DNA from: CAYVAP01 sp964343195
GTDB lineage: Bacteria > Bacteroidota > Bacteroidia > J057
DNA length: 9,094 bases
Direction of reading: 5' to 3'
Assembly: GCA_964343195.1 (NCBI GenBank)
Contig: CAYFIR010000181.1
Coordinates: 1-9,094, forward strand
How positions within the stretch are numbered: the stretch's first letter is position 1; each line of letters begins with the position of its first letter. The notes beneath the pieces are model-generated. The model was not told where the DNA came from. It did no database searches and was given only the letters and a program-made list of their open reading frames with translations. The position numbers and the translations under genes were made by a program. Positions 1-6,390 of this stretch are shown one piece after another.

Positions 1-54
1 TGACGCAGTATGCGGGCAAGAGATCAAGTCAAAAGCGGAACTAATTTTTTGAGC

Positions 55-89
55 GCTCCTAAGATTACATACCAGGAGCAGGCCTTTTT
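55..89 (+). terminator. weak terminator-like hairpin, plus strand
   Basis: GCTCCT (55-60) and AGGAGC (74-79) form a 6-bp inverted repeat with a 13-nt loop, followed after five bases by TTTTT (85-89). It could end transcription of a gene entering from the left of the window. The stem is short and the T run is not directly adjacent, so support is modest. No convincing gene is seen in positions 1-178 on either strand. Confidence 0.3.
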
Positions 90-102
90 GTTCCCAAAAT
101 GC

Positions 103-134
103 AAAAAGCTCCCGATCCCATTGAATCTGGAGCT
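103..134 (-). terminator. rho-independent terminator of the NfeD-like gene
   Basis: Read on the minus strand, AGCTCC pairs with GGAGCT; inside it, after one mismatch, GAT pairs with ATC around an 8-nt loop. The stem runs straight into TTTTT. It lies about 45 bases after the stop of the NfeD-like gene, the correct place and orientation for its terminator. Confidence 0.55.
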
Positions 135-178
135 AAAAGTATGAGAAACAGGGTCAACCTGCTATCGCCTGGCTGACA

Positions 179-436
179 CTATTCTTTATCTTCCGCAGGC
201 TCTACCGTAAACCAGCTCATTCTTCGGCCGATAATTTTCACCAGAGACTGAGCCGGAATGAAGCCACGGGTGCTGACTACTTCGTAGCGTTTTCCATCCA
301 GTTCGATGAAACCACTGGTCCGCAGCGGGGTAACGGTTCTGGCGATTTGGCCGATCAGGCTGGTTTCCTCTATGGGAACACTGCCAGATGGGCTATTGTG
401 GGGAGCCCTACGTAGAAATTTGAAATTCCAGAACAT
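179..436 (-). CDS. stand-alone NfeD-type OB-fold protein
   Basis: An 85-residue protein resembling the C-terminal soluble domain of NfeD proteins. Visible family signature: 'LIGQIARTVTPLRTSGFIEL' (27-46), then DGKRYEVVS (47-55), RGFIPAQSLVKIIG (57-70) and a final beta strand (71-79), which is the usual G-x-A-x-T-L-R-x-S-G / idGkryeV / fI-G--V-V pattern. In the family this domain forms a five-stranded OB-fold barrel and usually follows a membrane-embedded domain, working with a stomatin-like partner or a ClpP-class protease. Here the membrane part is absent: only about 25 residues precede the fold, and an in-frame TAA sits four codons before the ATG, so the gene is not simply missing an upstream part in this frame. 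No stomatin gene is visible within the window. It is either a short NfeD paralogue or a remnant. The fold call is good; the function is unknown. Confidence 0.75.
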   Translation of the reverse strand: MFWNFKFLRRAPHNSPSGSVPIEETSLIGQIARTVTPLRTSGFIELDGKRYEVVSTRGFIPAQSLVKIIGRRMSWFTVEPAEDKE

Positions 437-549
437 AGAACAGGGTTAGAATTACAAGGTTTAGTCCGGTGTGTTTAACACCCCGGAGGAGAAACGAACC
501 ATATACTTGGTTTTGCATTTATTTTGGGGGATAAATGGAAGCCAGGATG

Positions 550-573
550 AAAAGTTTCTTCACTGTAAGAAAC
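550..573 (-). terminator. terminator candidate of the sigma/anti-sigma operon
   Basis: GTTTCTT (554-560) and AAGAAAC (567-573) form a perfect 7-bp inverted repeat with a 6-nt loop. Read on the minus strand it is followed at once by TTTT (553-550). It lies about 65 bases after the stop of the anti-sigma-like gene. The stem is AT-rich, so it is probably a moderate terminator. Confidence 0.42.
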
Positions 574-639
574 GTCAAGACCCGTACCGGGGTTTCGTCC
601 CTGCACCCAGCGCCGGGAGGTAGCCTGCCCACTATCCGA

Positions 640-1248
640 TTACTCCTCCCGCCATTCTCTGAGGAAACCCTCAAATTCCTGCTTCAGTGCCTCATATCGT
701 TCCAGTTCGGCCCGATAAAAATATTTTGAGATCACCAGTGAAATTCCCAGGGCAAATGCCGCAAAACCCAAAATCGCGATCAGTCCAATGGGGGTCACTG
801 GCTCCCCCGGGGTCAATAGTCCCACAGCCAGGGCCAGTAGAATTGCCACCGGAATCAACCCAATCCACCTCACATGATATCGGAAGTATTGGATCTTTCT
901 GATAGCCATTGACAAATATTCCAGGGTATTCTTCTGCGGTCCTCTCTCAAGTTGTCGGAGAAACCAGTAATCGTAGGCATTCTTGGCGATTACAATGACC
1001 ATGATCAAGGCCATCACCATTGCATTCCAGCCAAACAGCCCCTGATCAGCCATTGTCAGCAGGTATCCTCCTCCAAACAGGGTTGCAGTAGCGATTCCAG
1101 CAAGGGCCTGCTTTGGCGAAAGCATTCGATCCAGAGGCCCCATCTGCTGCCTGATGCGGGTACGGAGCCGGTTAACATTTCCGATTGAGAATTGTGTTTC
1201 CGCTGCTGGTTGTTCTTGCCAGGTTGATTTCAATGCTTCCAGGTCCAT
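640..1248 (-). CDS. four-helix membrane protein, probable anti-sigma partner
   Basis: A 202-residue inner-membrane protein with no named domain that I recognise. The N-terminal ~45 residues are cytosolic-looking (MDLEALKSTWQEQ, then a basic stretch RLRTRIRQQ at 27-35). Four hydrophobic segments follow at about 47-66, 72-90, 128-146 and 153-174, with a polar, basic loop between the second and third. The C-terminal ~25 residues (ELERYEALKQEFEGFLREW, 181-199) are charged and helical, possibly a short coiled coil. It follows the ECF sigma gene by 69 bases in the same orientation, and small proteins starting with 'MDLxxLKxxWQ' commonly sit behind ECF sigma genes in Bacteroidota. I infer that the N-terminal segment holds the sigma factor at the membrane. 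No zinc-binding HxxxCxxC anti-sigma motif is present, so the anti-sigma role rests on context and layout, not on a domain match. Confidence 0.65.
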   Translation of the reverse strand: MDLEALKSTWQEQPAAETQFSIGNVNRLRTRIRQQMGPLDRMLSPKQALAGIATATLFGGGYLLTMADQGLFGWNAMVMALIMVIVIAKNAYDYWFLRQLERGPQKNTLEYLSMAIRKIQYFRYHVRWIGLIPVAILLALAVGLLTPGEPVTPIGLIAILGFAAFALGISLVISKYFYRAELERYEALKQEFEGFLREWREE

Positions 1249-1317
1249 GGTGAATGATTTTTTGTGTTAATGGGAAAAAGGTATGCGGTATATGGCATTT
1301 GCTACTGACCATTCGGC

Positions 1318-1812
1318 TTATACCTCCTTAAGCATCTGGCCAAGTCGCTGCCGTGCCCGCGACAGGCGTGCTCCGACATTTGACACAGATAGCCCGGTGA
1401 TATCGGCCATTTCCTGATAGCTCAAATCCTCCAGGTAAAGCAAAATCAGGGAGCGGTCGGATTTTCTCAGCTGGCCAATCGCATGATAAAGAGCCTGGAG
1501 TTGCTCTTTTCTGTCAAGGTCCTGGTCAAATCCTGGAGCCACGGGAGTATCTGGTTGGCCCTCCTCAAAGTGCTGGGTGCTCCGAACTTTACTGCGTCGC
1601 ATGTGGCTCAGAGCAGTGTTTAACGCCACTCGATAGACAAAGGTGTTGAGACTCGACCTCCCTTTAAATCCAGCCATTGAACGCCATAGCTGATAGGCTA
1701 TTTCCTGAAATAGGTCCTTTTGATCCTCCTCATCCTCGCCATACACCCGGCAAATTCTCGCAAGCCTTGGTCGGTTTTCCTGAATCAGCGCGTGAAAAGC
1801 AGCTTCAGTCAT
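1318..1812 (-). CDS. ECF-type (sigma-70 family) RNA polymerase sigma factor
   Basis: A 164-residue sigma factor. Region 2 spans about 5-74: the acidic DEEDQKDLFQEIAYQLW (27-43), then FKGRSSLNTFVYRVALNTAL (49-68) and MRRSK (71-75), the usual core-binding and -10 recognition helices. A variable linker (76-103) follows. Region 4 spans about 104-161, with the helix-turn-helix LEDLSYQEMADITGLSVSNV (127-146) and ARLSRARQRLGQ (148-159). There are no extra N- or C-terminal domains. The ATG at 1810-1812 is chosen because the reading frame continues upstream only to a TTG at 1933-1935, and that extension would have to be encoded by a strong terminator hairpin (1897-1932). The downstream partner gene is probably an anti-sigma factor, so activity is likely controlled by sequestration at the membrane. 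The signal and target genes cannot be read from this window. Confidence 0.93.
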   Translation of the reverse strand: MTEAAFHALIQENRPRLARICRVYGEDEEDQKDLFQEIAYQLWRSMAGFKGRSSLNTFVYRVALNTALSHMRRSKVRSTQHFEEGQPDTPVAPGFDQDLDRKEQLQALYHAIGQLRKSDRSLILLYLEDLSYQEMADITGLSVSNVGARLSRARQRLGQMLKEV

Positions 1813-1896
1813 GGGAATTGAATAAAGGTTCCTCGTCAGATTGTGTTCATTTATCTTTTTAGTATCCCCAGCGTTCTTCCCCTTACATTTTTTCAG

Positions 1897-1932
1897 AAAA
1901 AAAACGCACGAGCGGACATGCCACTCATGCGT
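1897..1932 (-). terminator. strong rho-independent terminator after the SPOR-like gene
   Basis: On the minus strand a 12-bp stem (1921-1932 with 1904-1915; ten Watson-Crick pairs and two G-U pairs) closes a 5-nt loop (CATGT) and is followed by eight consecutive T (1904-1897, the first shared with the stem). It begins 28 bases after the SPOR-like stop codon, and it separates that gene from the downstream ECF sigma gene. Confidence 0.85.
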
Positions 1933-1960
1933 CAACTTTGAATTTTATGTACTCTGCTAA

Positions 1961-2380
1961 TTAGTCGTACCGAACAATCAGCGGGGTCGGTCGGGCAAAA
2001 GCTCCTGAGAACATCGGGTCCTTTTTCCATTCAGCAACAGCCTGTCTGGCTTCTGCCAATGAAGCGTAGTATCCAGCGAAAAGCACTTTCTCATCCGGGT
2101 GGTCAGGGCTAGAAAGCAGGAAGGTTCCTTTTGGAAACTCATTGGGGAAACGGTCCATGGTTTCAAAGCGTGCCAACTGGATGACATACAGTTCCGTAGG
2201 GAGTCCTTTTCCTGTAACCCGACGGCCTGGTCGGATAGGAATGTCCTTGTCGAGGCGTCGAGTTCCCAAAACTGTTTCGGTATTGCTTTCTCTGACCTGA
2301 GCCAGAGCAGATATATCCGCTGCAAAGAACAGAACAAGCGCCAAAGCAGGAATCAGAAAATTTAGTTTTTTGAAGAACAT
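1961..2380 (-). CDS. secreted SPOR-like domain protein
   Basis: A 139-residue exported protein. The N-terminus MFFKK plus a hydrophobic core (8-24) ends in SALA-Q (cleavage expected after Ala27), a type I signal peptide. A polar linker rich in R/K (28-60) leads to a domain of about 75 residues (62-137) that starts with ELYVIQLARFE, continues with FPKGTFLLSSP, then VLFAGYYASLAEARQAVAEW (99-118) and ends with an FSGAFAR/PLIVRY strand. The beta-alpha-beta order with 'f.G.y.s..eA...' is that of SPOR (sporulation-related repeat) domains, which bind denuded glycan strands of peptidoglycan. The match is by eye and moderate. The gene is a single unit: a strong terminator follows it and the next gene upstream is divergent (the potassium channel). 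Confidence 0.7.
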   Translation of the reverse strand: MFFKKLNFLIPALALVLFFAADISALAQVRESNTETVLGTRRLDKDIPIRPGRRVTGKGLPTELYVIQLARFETMDRFPNEFPKGTFLLSSPDHPDEKVLFAGYYASLAEARQAVAEWKKDPMFSGAFARPTPLIVRYD

Positions 2381-2630
2381 GGTGGATTGGTTTATATTTT
2401 GACGGAAAGCAAATAAGCAGGTCTCTCCTTCTGAGAAAAATAATCCTTTGTTAATTCACAAAATTAACTTCTAATTCTGTTCCAAAAAGGGGTTTTCTGC
2501 ATTTTTATGCCTGTAATGTAAGTTTTAGGGCAATTTCCCCTACCAATCTGAGAACGAAATATCCATTCCGGGAATTGTCTCGACTCCCCAAAACTCTAAC
2601 AACTAAGGTAAAGTTTTCATTCAACGACCT

Positions 2631-3494
2631 ATGGCTTCCCTAAAACGCCGACTTTTTCAGATCCTGAGTGTTTCCTCCACCAAGCGGGATTTTAGCTGGT
2701 ACTTTGACCTGGGGCTCATCACCCTGATTGTCTTAAATGTATTGGCTGTCGTACTCGAATCCGTCCCCTCTCTCGAAAAAGCATACTATCCTCATTTTCA
2801 AGCATTTGAATACTTTTCCGTGGTGGTTTTCTCCATAGAATACCTGCTGAGGGTCTGGACCATTACTGAGGACCCTGAATATGCTCACCCCGTCTGGGGA
2901 AGACTGAGGTACATCTTTTCGCTTTCTGCCCTGATAGACCTGGCTGCAATACTTCCATTTTATGCAGGCGTTTATGTGGCAATCACGGGTAGCAGCAAAA
3001 CGGTTCTCGACACGCGCTTCATCCGTATTCTGCGCCTGTTTCGCCTATTCAGGCTGCTGAAGGTACTCCGCTACGTGGCAGCCATGCAGGTGATCAGCAA
3101 CGTGTTCAAAGCCAAAAAGGAAGAATTGATCATCAGCCTGACCTTCATCCTGTTCATGCTGCTGGTCGTTTCCTGTGGGATGTACTACGTCGAACGGGAT
3201 GTTCCGGACACGCAGTTCGTCAGCATTCCTGCAACCATGTGGTGGGGAGTCGCGACCCTGACGACGGTCGGCTATGGGGACATTTATCCGGTTACGCCTA
3301 TGGGGAAATTCCTGGGAGGGGCGATCGCCATCCTGGGGATCGGGCTTTTTGCCCTGCCGACGGGCATCCTGGCAGCGGGCACCTCTGAAGAAATCGAGCG
3401 AGCAAAACTCGCCAAGATGGAACGGAAGGGCTACTGCTCCTGCTGTGGCAAACCGCTTGACAGTGATCATGGGTCTGGGAACAATGATCAGTGA
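2631..3494 (+). CDS. voltage-gated potassium channel, KvAP-like six-TM type
   Basis: A 287-residue inner-membrane channel subunit, expected to work as a tetramer passing K+. Segments: S1 about 24-45, S2 57-78 (with acidic E70), S3 94-113 (LIDLAAILPF, D103), S4 128-148, S5 165-186, pore helix 199-210, S6 224-249. The selectivity filter is TTVGYGD (211-217). S4 carries basic residues at exactly every third position: R129, R132, R135, R138, R141, K144, R147, so voltage sensing should be intact. The end of S6 reads FALPTGILAAG (240-250), as in the prokaryotic KvAP-like branch instead of the animal PVP hinge. The cytosolic tail is short and ends in a cysteine cluster CSCCGKPL (269-276). The gene stands alone between a divergent SPOR-like gene and the HIT gene. 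The ATG at 2631 is the first in frame with a full S1; no clear Shine-Dalgarno precedes it. Confidence 0.94.
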   Translation: MASLKRRLFQILSVSSTKRDFSWYFDLGLITLIVLNVLAVVLESVPSLEKAYYPHFQAFEYFSVVVFSIEYLLRVWTITEDPEYAHPVWGRLRYIFSLSALIDLAAILPFYAGVYVAITGSSKTVLDTRFIRILRLFRLFRLLKVLRYVAAMQVISNVFKAKKEELIISLTFILFMLLVVSCGMYYVERDVPDTQFVSIPATMWWGVATLTTVGYGDIYPVTPMGKFLGGAIAILGIGLFALPTGILAAGTSEEIERAKLAKMERKGYCSCCGKPLDSDHGSGNNDQ

Positions 3495-3555
3495 AGAGGC
3501 ATTTGCCATTCAGCAGTAACCCTCCCTGGGTGATCAATGAACATTGATCAATGAA
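3464..3555. repeat. cluster of TGATCA palindromes before the HIT gene
   Basis: Four TGATCA hexamers lie at 3464-3469, 3485-3490, 3531-3536 and 3545-3550, beginning inside the end of the channel gene. The last two form a larger symmetric unit: TGATCAATG (3531-3539), two bases, CATTGATCA (3542-3550), a 9-bp inverted repeat. The same DNA also holds the 12-bp palindrome CATTGATCAATG (3542-3553) and a direct repeat TGATCAATGAA (3531-3541 and 3545-3555, period 14). This looks like an operator. No regulator is identified. Confidence 0.5.
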
Positions 3556-3574
3556 AAATGATCTCTTATCTTCG
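3544..3574 (+). promoter_or_regulatory. candidate Bacteroidota-type promoter for the HIT gene
   Basis: TTG (3544-3546), a 20-base spacer, then TATCTTCG (3567-3574), which matches the Bacteroidota -7 consensus TAnnTTTG except for one base. The HIT start codon lies 15 bases after it. The -33 element falls inside the TGATCA palindrome, so a protein bound there would compete with RNA polymerase. This is a pattern match only. Confidence 0.35.
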
Positions 3575-3589
3575 CCTAAAACCAACCAC

Positions 3590-3985
3590 ATGGCAAGCAT
3601 ATTTACCAAAATCGTCAATGGGGAAATCCCCGCTTATAAAGTCGCTGAAACCGATGATTTTCTGGCTTTTCTGGATATCCGTCCACTGAATCCCGGTCAC
3701 ACGCTGGTGATCCCCAAGCAGGAGATTGACTATCTTTTTGACCTGCCGGACGACCTGTACGTCGGGCTACAGCTTTTCGCCAAAGAGGTCGGCAAGGCCA
3801 TTGAGCAGGTCGTGGACTGCAAACGCATCGGCACTGCGGTGGTAGGACTGGAAGTTCCTCACTGCCACATTCACCTGATTCCCATTAATGAAGTAGGAGA
3901 TCTGAGTTTTGCCAAACCTCCCGTGTCAATGGAGCCAGAAGAGATGAAGGAACTGGCCGAGAAGATCCGGGCGAAATTGGGGTGA
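3590..3985 (+). CDS. HIT-family nucleotide hydrolase (HINT type)
   Basis: A 131-residue cytosolic protein of the histidine triad superfamily. It begins with the family's usual N-terminus MASIFTKIVNGEIPAYKV (1-18); FLDIRPLNPGHTLVIPK (27-43) holds the first conserved His (H37); and the signature PHCHIHLIP (90-98) gives the triad H91, H93, H95, with H95 expected to be the nucleophile that attacks the alpha-phosphate. HINT-type members hydrolyse nucleoside phosphoramidates and aminoacyl-AMP; the true substrate here is unknown. The ATG at 3590 is chosen over one at 3551, because the upstream 13 residues fall outside the family N-terminus and would overlap the palindromes and the candidate promoter. 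Length is normal for the family. Confidence 0.92.
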   Translation: MASIFTKIVNGEIPAYKVAETDDFLAFLDIRPLNPGHTLVIPKQEIDYLFDLPDDLYVGLQLFAKEVGKAIEQVVDCKRIGTAVVGLEVPHCHIHLIPINEVGDLSFAKPPVSMEPEEMKELAEKIRAKLG

Positions 3986-4059
3986 GGAATTCGTGATTAA
4001 CAGATTCGTCATTCGTAATGGATGGGTAGAACAGCCCCACCGCATTTGCCTGTTTCAAC

Positions 4060-4656
4060 TCAATTCTTTCGCGTCATCCCCATTTCCCCCACCAACTCCC
4101 AGAGGAACATATAAAACTTTTCCCCCTGACGCTCTACCTGTTTCGAAGGAGATCGGAACATGGCCGTATTGCTCACATCCCGGATGATGGTCATATTAGG
4201 GTAACGAGCCAGATCACCTGAGAGGCTGACGGCTGCGTGGGATACGTTTCGAGGGATATAGGCAAACCAGACATAAATTGGAAGTTCTGACTGAATCATG
4301 AAGTAGGGGACGGCAAACAGCCCAACCACACTCACGACCACCCCCATGACCTGTTCCTGACGTCCTACAAGCCCCCCCCCGTCCTCGACATTGATATAGA
4401 GGTTAGGAGCCTCTGGAATCCTCCCACAGCGTCGAATGTAGGCTGGATAGCCCTTCGCCTGATAATCCAGTAAAAAGCTGTCCAGCGCGGCTTCCATCTC
4501 GTCACGAATGGCAGGATGTAAATCCGGTCCATAATCCACGCAGAGGTTCAAGGCTGGAATTTGGGCTTCAGGCTTTACGGCGAGTTTGAGGGGAGCACAA
4601 CTCTCCAGAAACAAAAACAGCAAAAGGACGCCTGCAATGGGAAGGAATCGGTTCAT
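4060..4656 (-). CDS. uncharacterised lipoprotein
   Basis: A 198-residue envelope protein that I do not recognise. The N-terminus is MNRF plus a hydrophobic run ending in the lipobox LESC, making Cys20 the lipidated residue. The mature part starts with a small domain (35-91) containing two further cysteines (C39, C77) that could form a disulfide. A Gly-rich hinge GGG (93-95) and a hydrophobic stretch (103-121) come next, the latter long enough to be a second membrane segment or a buried hairpin. The C-terminal half has beta-like segments (PIYVWFAYI, 126-134) and ends in an aromatic helix (KFYMFLWELV). Divergently placed from the DUF1287 gene with 136 bases between. The three-glycine hinge is encoded by a run of nine G. 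Convergent with the HIT gene; between them (3986-4059) only three copies of ATTCGT are noticeable. Confidence 0.72.
   Translation of the reverse strand: MNRFLPIAGVLLLFLFLESCAPLKLAVKPEAQIPALNLCVDYGPDLHPAIRDEMEAALDSFLLDYQAKGYPAYIRRCGRIPEAPNLYINVEDGGGLVGRQEQVMGVVVSVVGLFAVPYFMIQSELPIYVWFAYIPRNVSHAAVSLSGDLARYPNMTIIRDVSNTAMFRSPSKQVERQGEKFYMFLWELVGEMGMTRKN
4372..4380. repeat. nine-base C/G homopolymer inside the lipoprotein gene
   Basis: Nine consecutive C on the plus strand, read as nine G in the minus-strand lipoprotein gene where it encodes Gly93-Gly95. Runs of this length slip during replication and are typical of phase-variable genes, but they are also common sequencing errors. In the given sequence the frame is intact. 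Confidence 0.8.
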
Positions 4657-4792
4657 GGTAATGTAGTTGGCTGAAACTTGAGAAAGGATATCCCTGGCAA
4701 AAAAAGTAATTTCTGAAAAAGGCGAAATATTTCCAGGGTCGGCTTATGGAATCGGCAGATTTTTCGAATCGTCTTGTATAAACCCTAACATC

Positions 4793-5368
4793 ATGATTCG
4801 AATCCTGCTTTTATCCCTGCTCATTCCCCTTGCGGCTCAGGCTCAGACAGCCTTCACGGATTCTCTCTCCGCTGCGGCCTTTTCCCTGACCAAACAACGG
4901 GTCGTTTACGATCCCAGCTACTTCTCGATCGACTACCCCAACGGCGATGTGCCAGCCGACCGGGGCGTCTGCACCGACGTGGTGATCCGGGCCTATCGGC
5001 TGATGGGCATCGACCTCCAACAGGAGGTCCATGAGGACATGCGCGCTCACTTTGGCTTGTATCCCAAGCGATGGGGACTCTCACGCCCCGATCCCAACAT
5101 TGACCACCGACGGGTCCCCAATCTGATGACGTACTTTTCCCGTCACGGAGGCATGGCTCCCATTTCTGACAATCCCAAAGATTACTGCCCCGGTGACATC
5201 ATCTGCTGGGACCTGGGCGGAGGCATCCTGCACATCGGCCTCCTGGTCAATCAGCGATCACGCGACGGCAAACGCTGGTTGGTCGTACACAACATCGGCG
5301 GTGGGCAGGTGCTGGCTGATTGCCTCTTTGACTTCGAGATCATCGGGCATTATCGGTATGAGGGATAA
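4793..5368 (+). CDS. secreted DUF1287 (YijF-like) protein, amidase-like fold
   Basis: A 191-residue exported protein. The signal peptide is 1-17 (hydrophobic, ending AQA-Q, cleavage after Ala17). The DUF1287 family hallmarks are all present: RGVCTDVVIRAYR (57-69), PDPNIDHRRVPNLMTYF (99-115), CPGDIICWDL (132-141), LHIGLLV (146-152), LVVHNIGGGQV (163-173) and a closing IGHYRY (184-189). The family is related in layout to NlpC/P60 cysteine amidases; I infer Cys60 as nucleophile with His147 as partner and His166 as a further conserved histidine. The substrate is unknown, with a cell-wall peptide or amide plausible given the export. E. coli YijF belongs to the same family. Codons are GC-rich like the other chromosomal genes here. 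Single gene, convergent with the next lipoprotein across an inverted repeat. Confidence 0.88.
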   Translation: MIRILLLSLLIPLAAQAQTAFTDSLSAAAFSLTKQRVVYDPSYFSIDYPNGDVPADRGVCTDVVIRAYRLMGIDLQQEVHEDMRAHFGLYPKRWGLSRPDPNIDHRRVPNLMTYFSRHGGMAPISDNPKDYCPGDIICWDLGGGILHIGLLVNQRSRDGKRWLVVHNIGGGQVLADCLFDFEIIGHYRYEG

Positions 5369-5401
5369 GTTCCACTGTTACCGCGGTTCCTTATTTTAGA
5401 A

Positions 5402-5497
5402 TTTTAGACAGGATTTGCAGGATTACAGAATTTACAAGATGGGAATTCGCTGGTTTTCAATCCTGTTCATCTTGTAATCCTGTCTATCCTGTCAAAA
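5402..5497. repeat. long imperfect inverted repeat between convergent genes
   Basis: The left arm (5402-5440) and right arm (5467-5497) are complementary in blocks: GACAGGAT (5407-5414) with ATCCTGTC (5486-5493), CAGGATTAC (5418-5426) with GTAATCCTG (5474-5482), and AAGATG (5436-5441) with CATCTT (5468-5473). A 9-nt insertion in the left arm interrupts the pairing. 'acaggatt' type repeats recur between genes in many Bacteroidota. It lies between the stops of two convergent genes and could act as a two-way transcription barrier, although neither arm is followed by a good T run. Confidence 0.6.
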
Positions 5498-5507
5498 ACC
5501 AATCAGT

Positions 5508-6188
5508 CTATTCCTCCTCCGGCAGAGGCGAGATCATGATGTGGGCCCGGTGTGTGCCAGGGTTCATGATCCAGGGATGGTTCCCGCTGACGGGTTGCTC
5601 TGGGAGTCCGGTAGATTCTGCTGTCGCAAATGGCATATAGACCACATAGCGGTATTGAGCGCCTTCGACTTTGGAGGTTTCCGGGTCGTAGCGCTCGCCT
5701 TTTCCGAAATAGATGTGCAGGGTAGAGCCCATATCTCCCATTTCCAGTTTGCCCGACTTGACCTCTTCTTCCCGGATGTCAAAGATTTCTCCGGCGGACT
5801 TCCCTTCGGCCCTTAGTTCGCGGCCCCGCGCCATGAATGGCTCCAGGCTTTTGTGGTAGCAGGCTGCGCTGAAGCCCGACTTGTTGGGATCATCGGCCAG
5901 TACGATGAATTCGTTGTCGCCTTCCCGTAAGGTGACGAACTCCCCCGCCATGTTGTAGCCGATCACCTTGCAGTGATCGCGACTTGCTGCCGGAGCCGCC
6001 ATTACCGCCGTAGCCACCAGGGCTTCGTCGCTGTCAATGGCCGCCCACTGGGTATCGTCCACCTCTGATGAGGGTTCGGTTGCGGTTTCCTGGGCAGGTG
6101 CCTCCTCGGTGGTGGCCTGTGTCTTGTCTGAGGGGTTGCAGGAGATCAGGGCACCTGCGAGCGCGATTGCGAGTAGGGTTTGCTTCAT
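5508..6188 (-). CDS. uncharacterised acidic lipoprotein
   Basis: A 226-residue protein with a lipoprotein signal: MKQTLLAIALAGALISC, lipidated Cys17, followed by a disordered Thr/Glu/Pro-rich linker (18-45), typical of an outer-membrane-anchored lipoprotein. The folded part (46-222) begins with DTQWAAIDSDEALVATAVMA, has C73 and C110 as a possible disulfide pair, an acidic helix (127-148) and a histidine-rich C-terminus (GNHPWIMNPGTH, 202-213, then H216). I do not recognise a family; the His-rich end could bind a metal but that is a guess. The start at 6186-6188 is chosen because the reading frame open to 6332 would put 48 unlike residues before a perfect lipoprotein signal. The ATG follows an A-rich stretch and has no Shine-Dalgarno. 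Confidence 0.75.
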   Translation of the reverse strand: MKQTLLAIALAGALISCNPSDKTQATTEEAPAQETATEPSSEVDDTQWAAIDSDEALVATAVMAAPAASRDHCKVIGYNMAGEFVTLREGDNEFIVLADDPNKSGFSAACYHKSLEPFMARGRELRAEGKSAGEIFDIREEEVKSGKLEMGDMGSTLHIYFGKGERYDPETSKVEGAQYRYVVYMPFATAESTGLPEQPVSGNHPWIMNPGTHRAHIMISPLPEEE

Positions 6189-6291
6189 TTTTTTGGGGTT
6201 AGGGGCGATGGGGATCTTCACGATTATCCTGAACAGGGTGAAGGAACGGATGGGAATGAAGATAGGCAAATATTGATCAAATGTCGAGAGT

Positions 6292-6316
6292 GGGGCTACC
6301 CGAAGGGCTTTTCCCC
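6292..6316 (-). terminator. GC-rich hairpin after the DUF922-like gene
   Basis: GGGG (6292-6295) and CCCC (6313-6316) flank an inner CCC/GGG pair around GAA, forming an interrupted hairpin about 75 bases after the stop of the gene at 6391. No T run follows on the minus strand, so it is at best a weak or factor-dependent stop. The 12-mer CCCGAAGGGCTT here recurs, inverted, near 8816-8827. The rest of 6189-6390 holds nothing that I recognise. Confidence 0.25.
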
Positions 6317-6390
6317 GAACGTCGTTAATCATAGAAGGCTGGAAGATGCTTTCCGAAGCTCACCAAATGCGTCTATCTGTTGCCCCTATC

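Noticed and set aside
535..729. Plus-strand frame of 64 codons before the anti-sigma gene
   Set aside because: No recognisable features; it crosses a minus-strand terminator hairpin and the end of the anti-sigma-like gene.
1813..1935. N-terminal extension of the sigma factor to a TTG
   Set aside because: It is encoded by a strong terminator stem and T tract, and the family N-terminus begins at 1812.
1978..2337. Second minus-strand frame within the SPOR-like gene
   Set aside because: The other frame has a signal peptide, a folded domain and a terminator after it; this one has none.
2381..2630. Divergent promoter region between the SPOR-like and channel genes
   Set aside because: TAAGTTTT and TATTTTTC resemble the -7 element with one mismatch, but no correctly spaced -33 partner was found.
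3045..3509. Minus-strand frame opposite the potassium channel
   Set aside because: Antisense to an unmistakable channel pore and S4 segment; low-complexity His/Arg/Gln composition.
4005..4017. Repeated ATTCGT copies after the HIT gene as a CRISPR or repeat array
   Set aside because: Only three copies with irregular spacing (3989, 4004, 4011 area); too short to mean anything alone.
6189..6332. N-terminal extension of the acidic lipoprotein
   Set aside because: It would bury a complete lipoprotein signal peptide 48 residues inside the protein.
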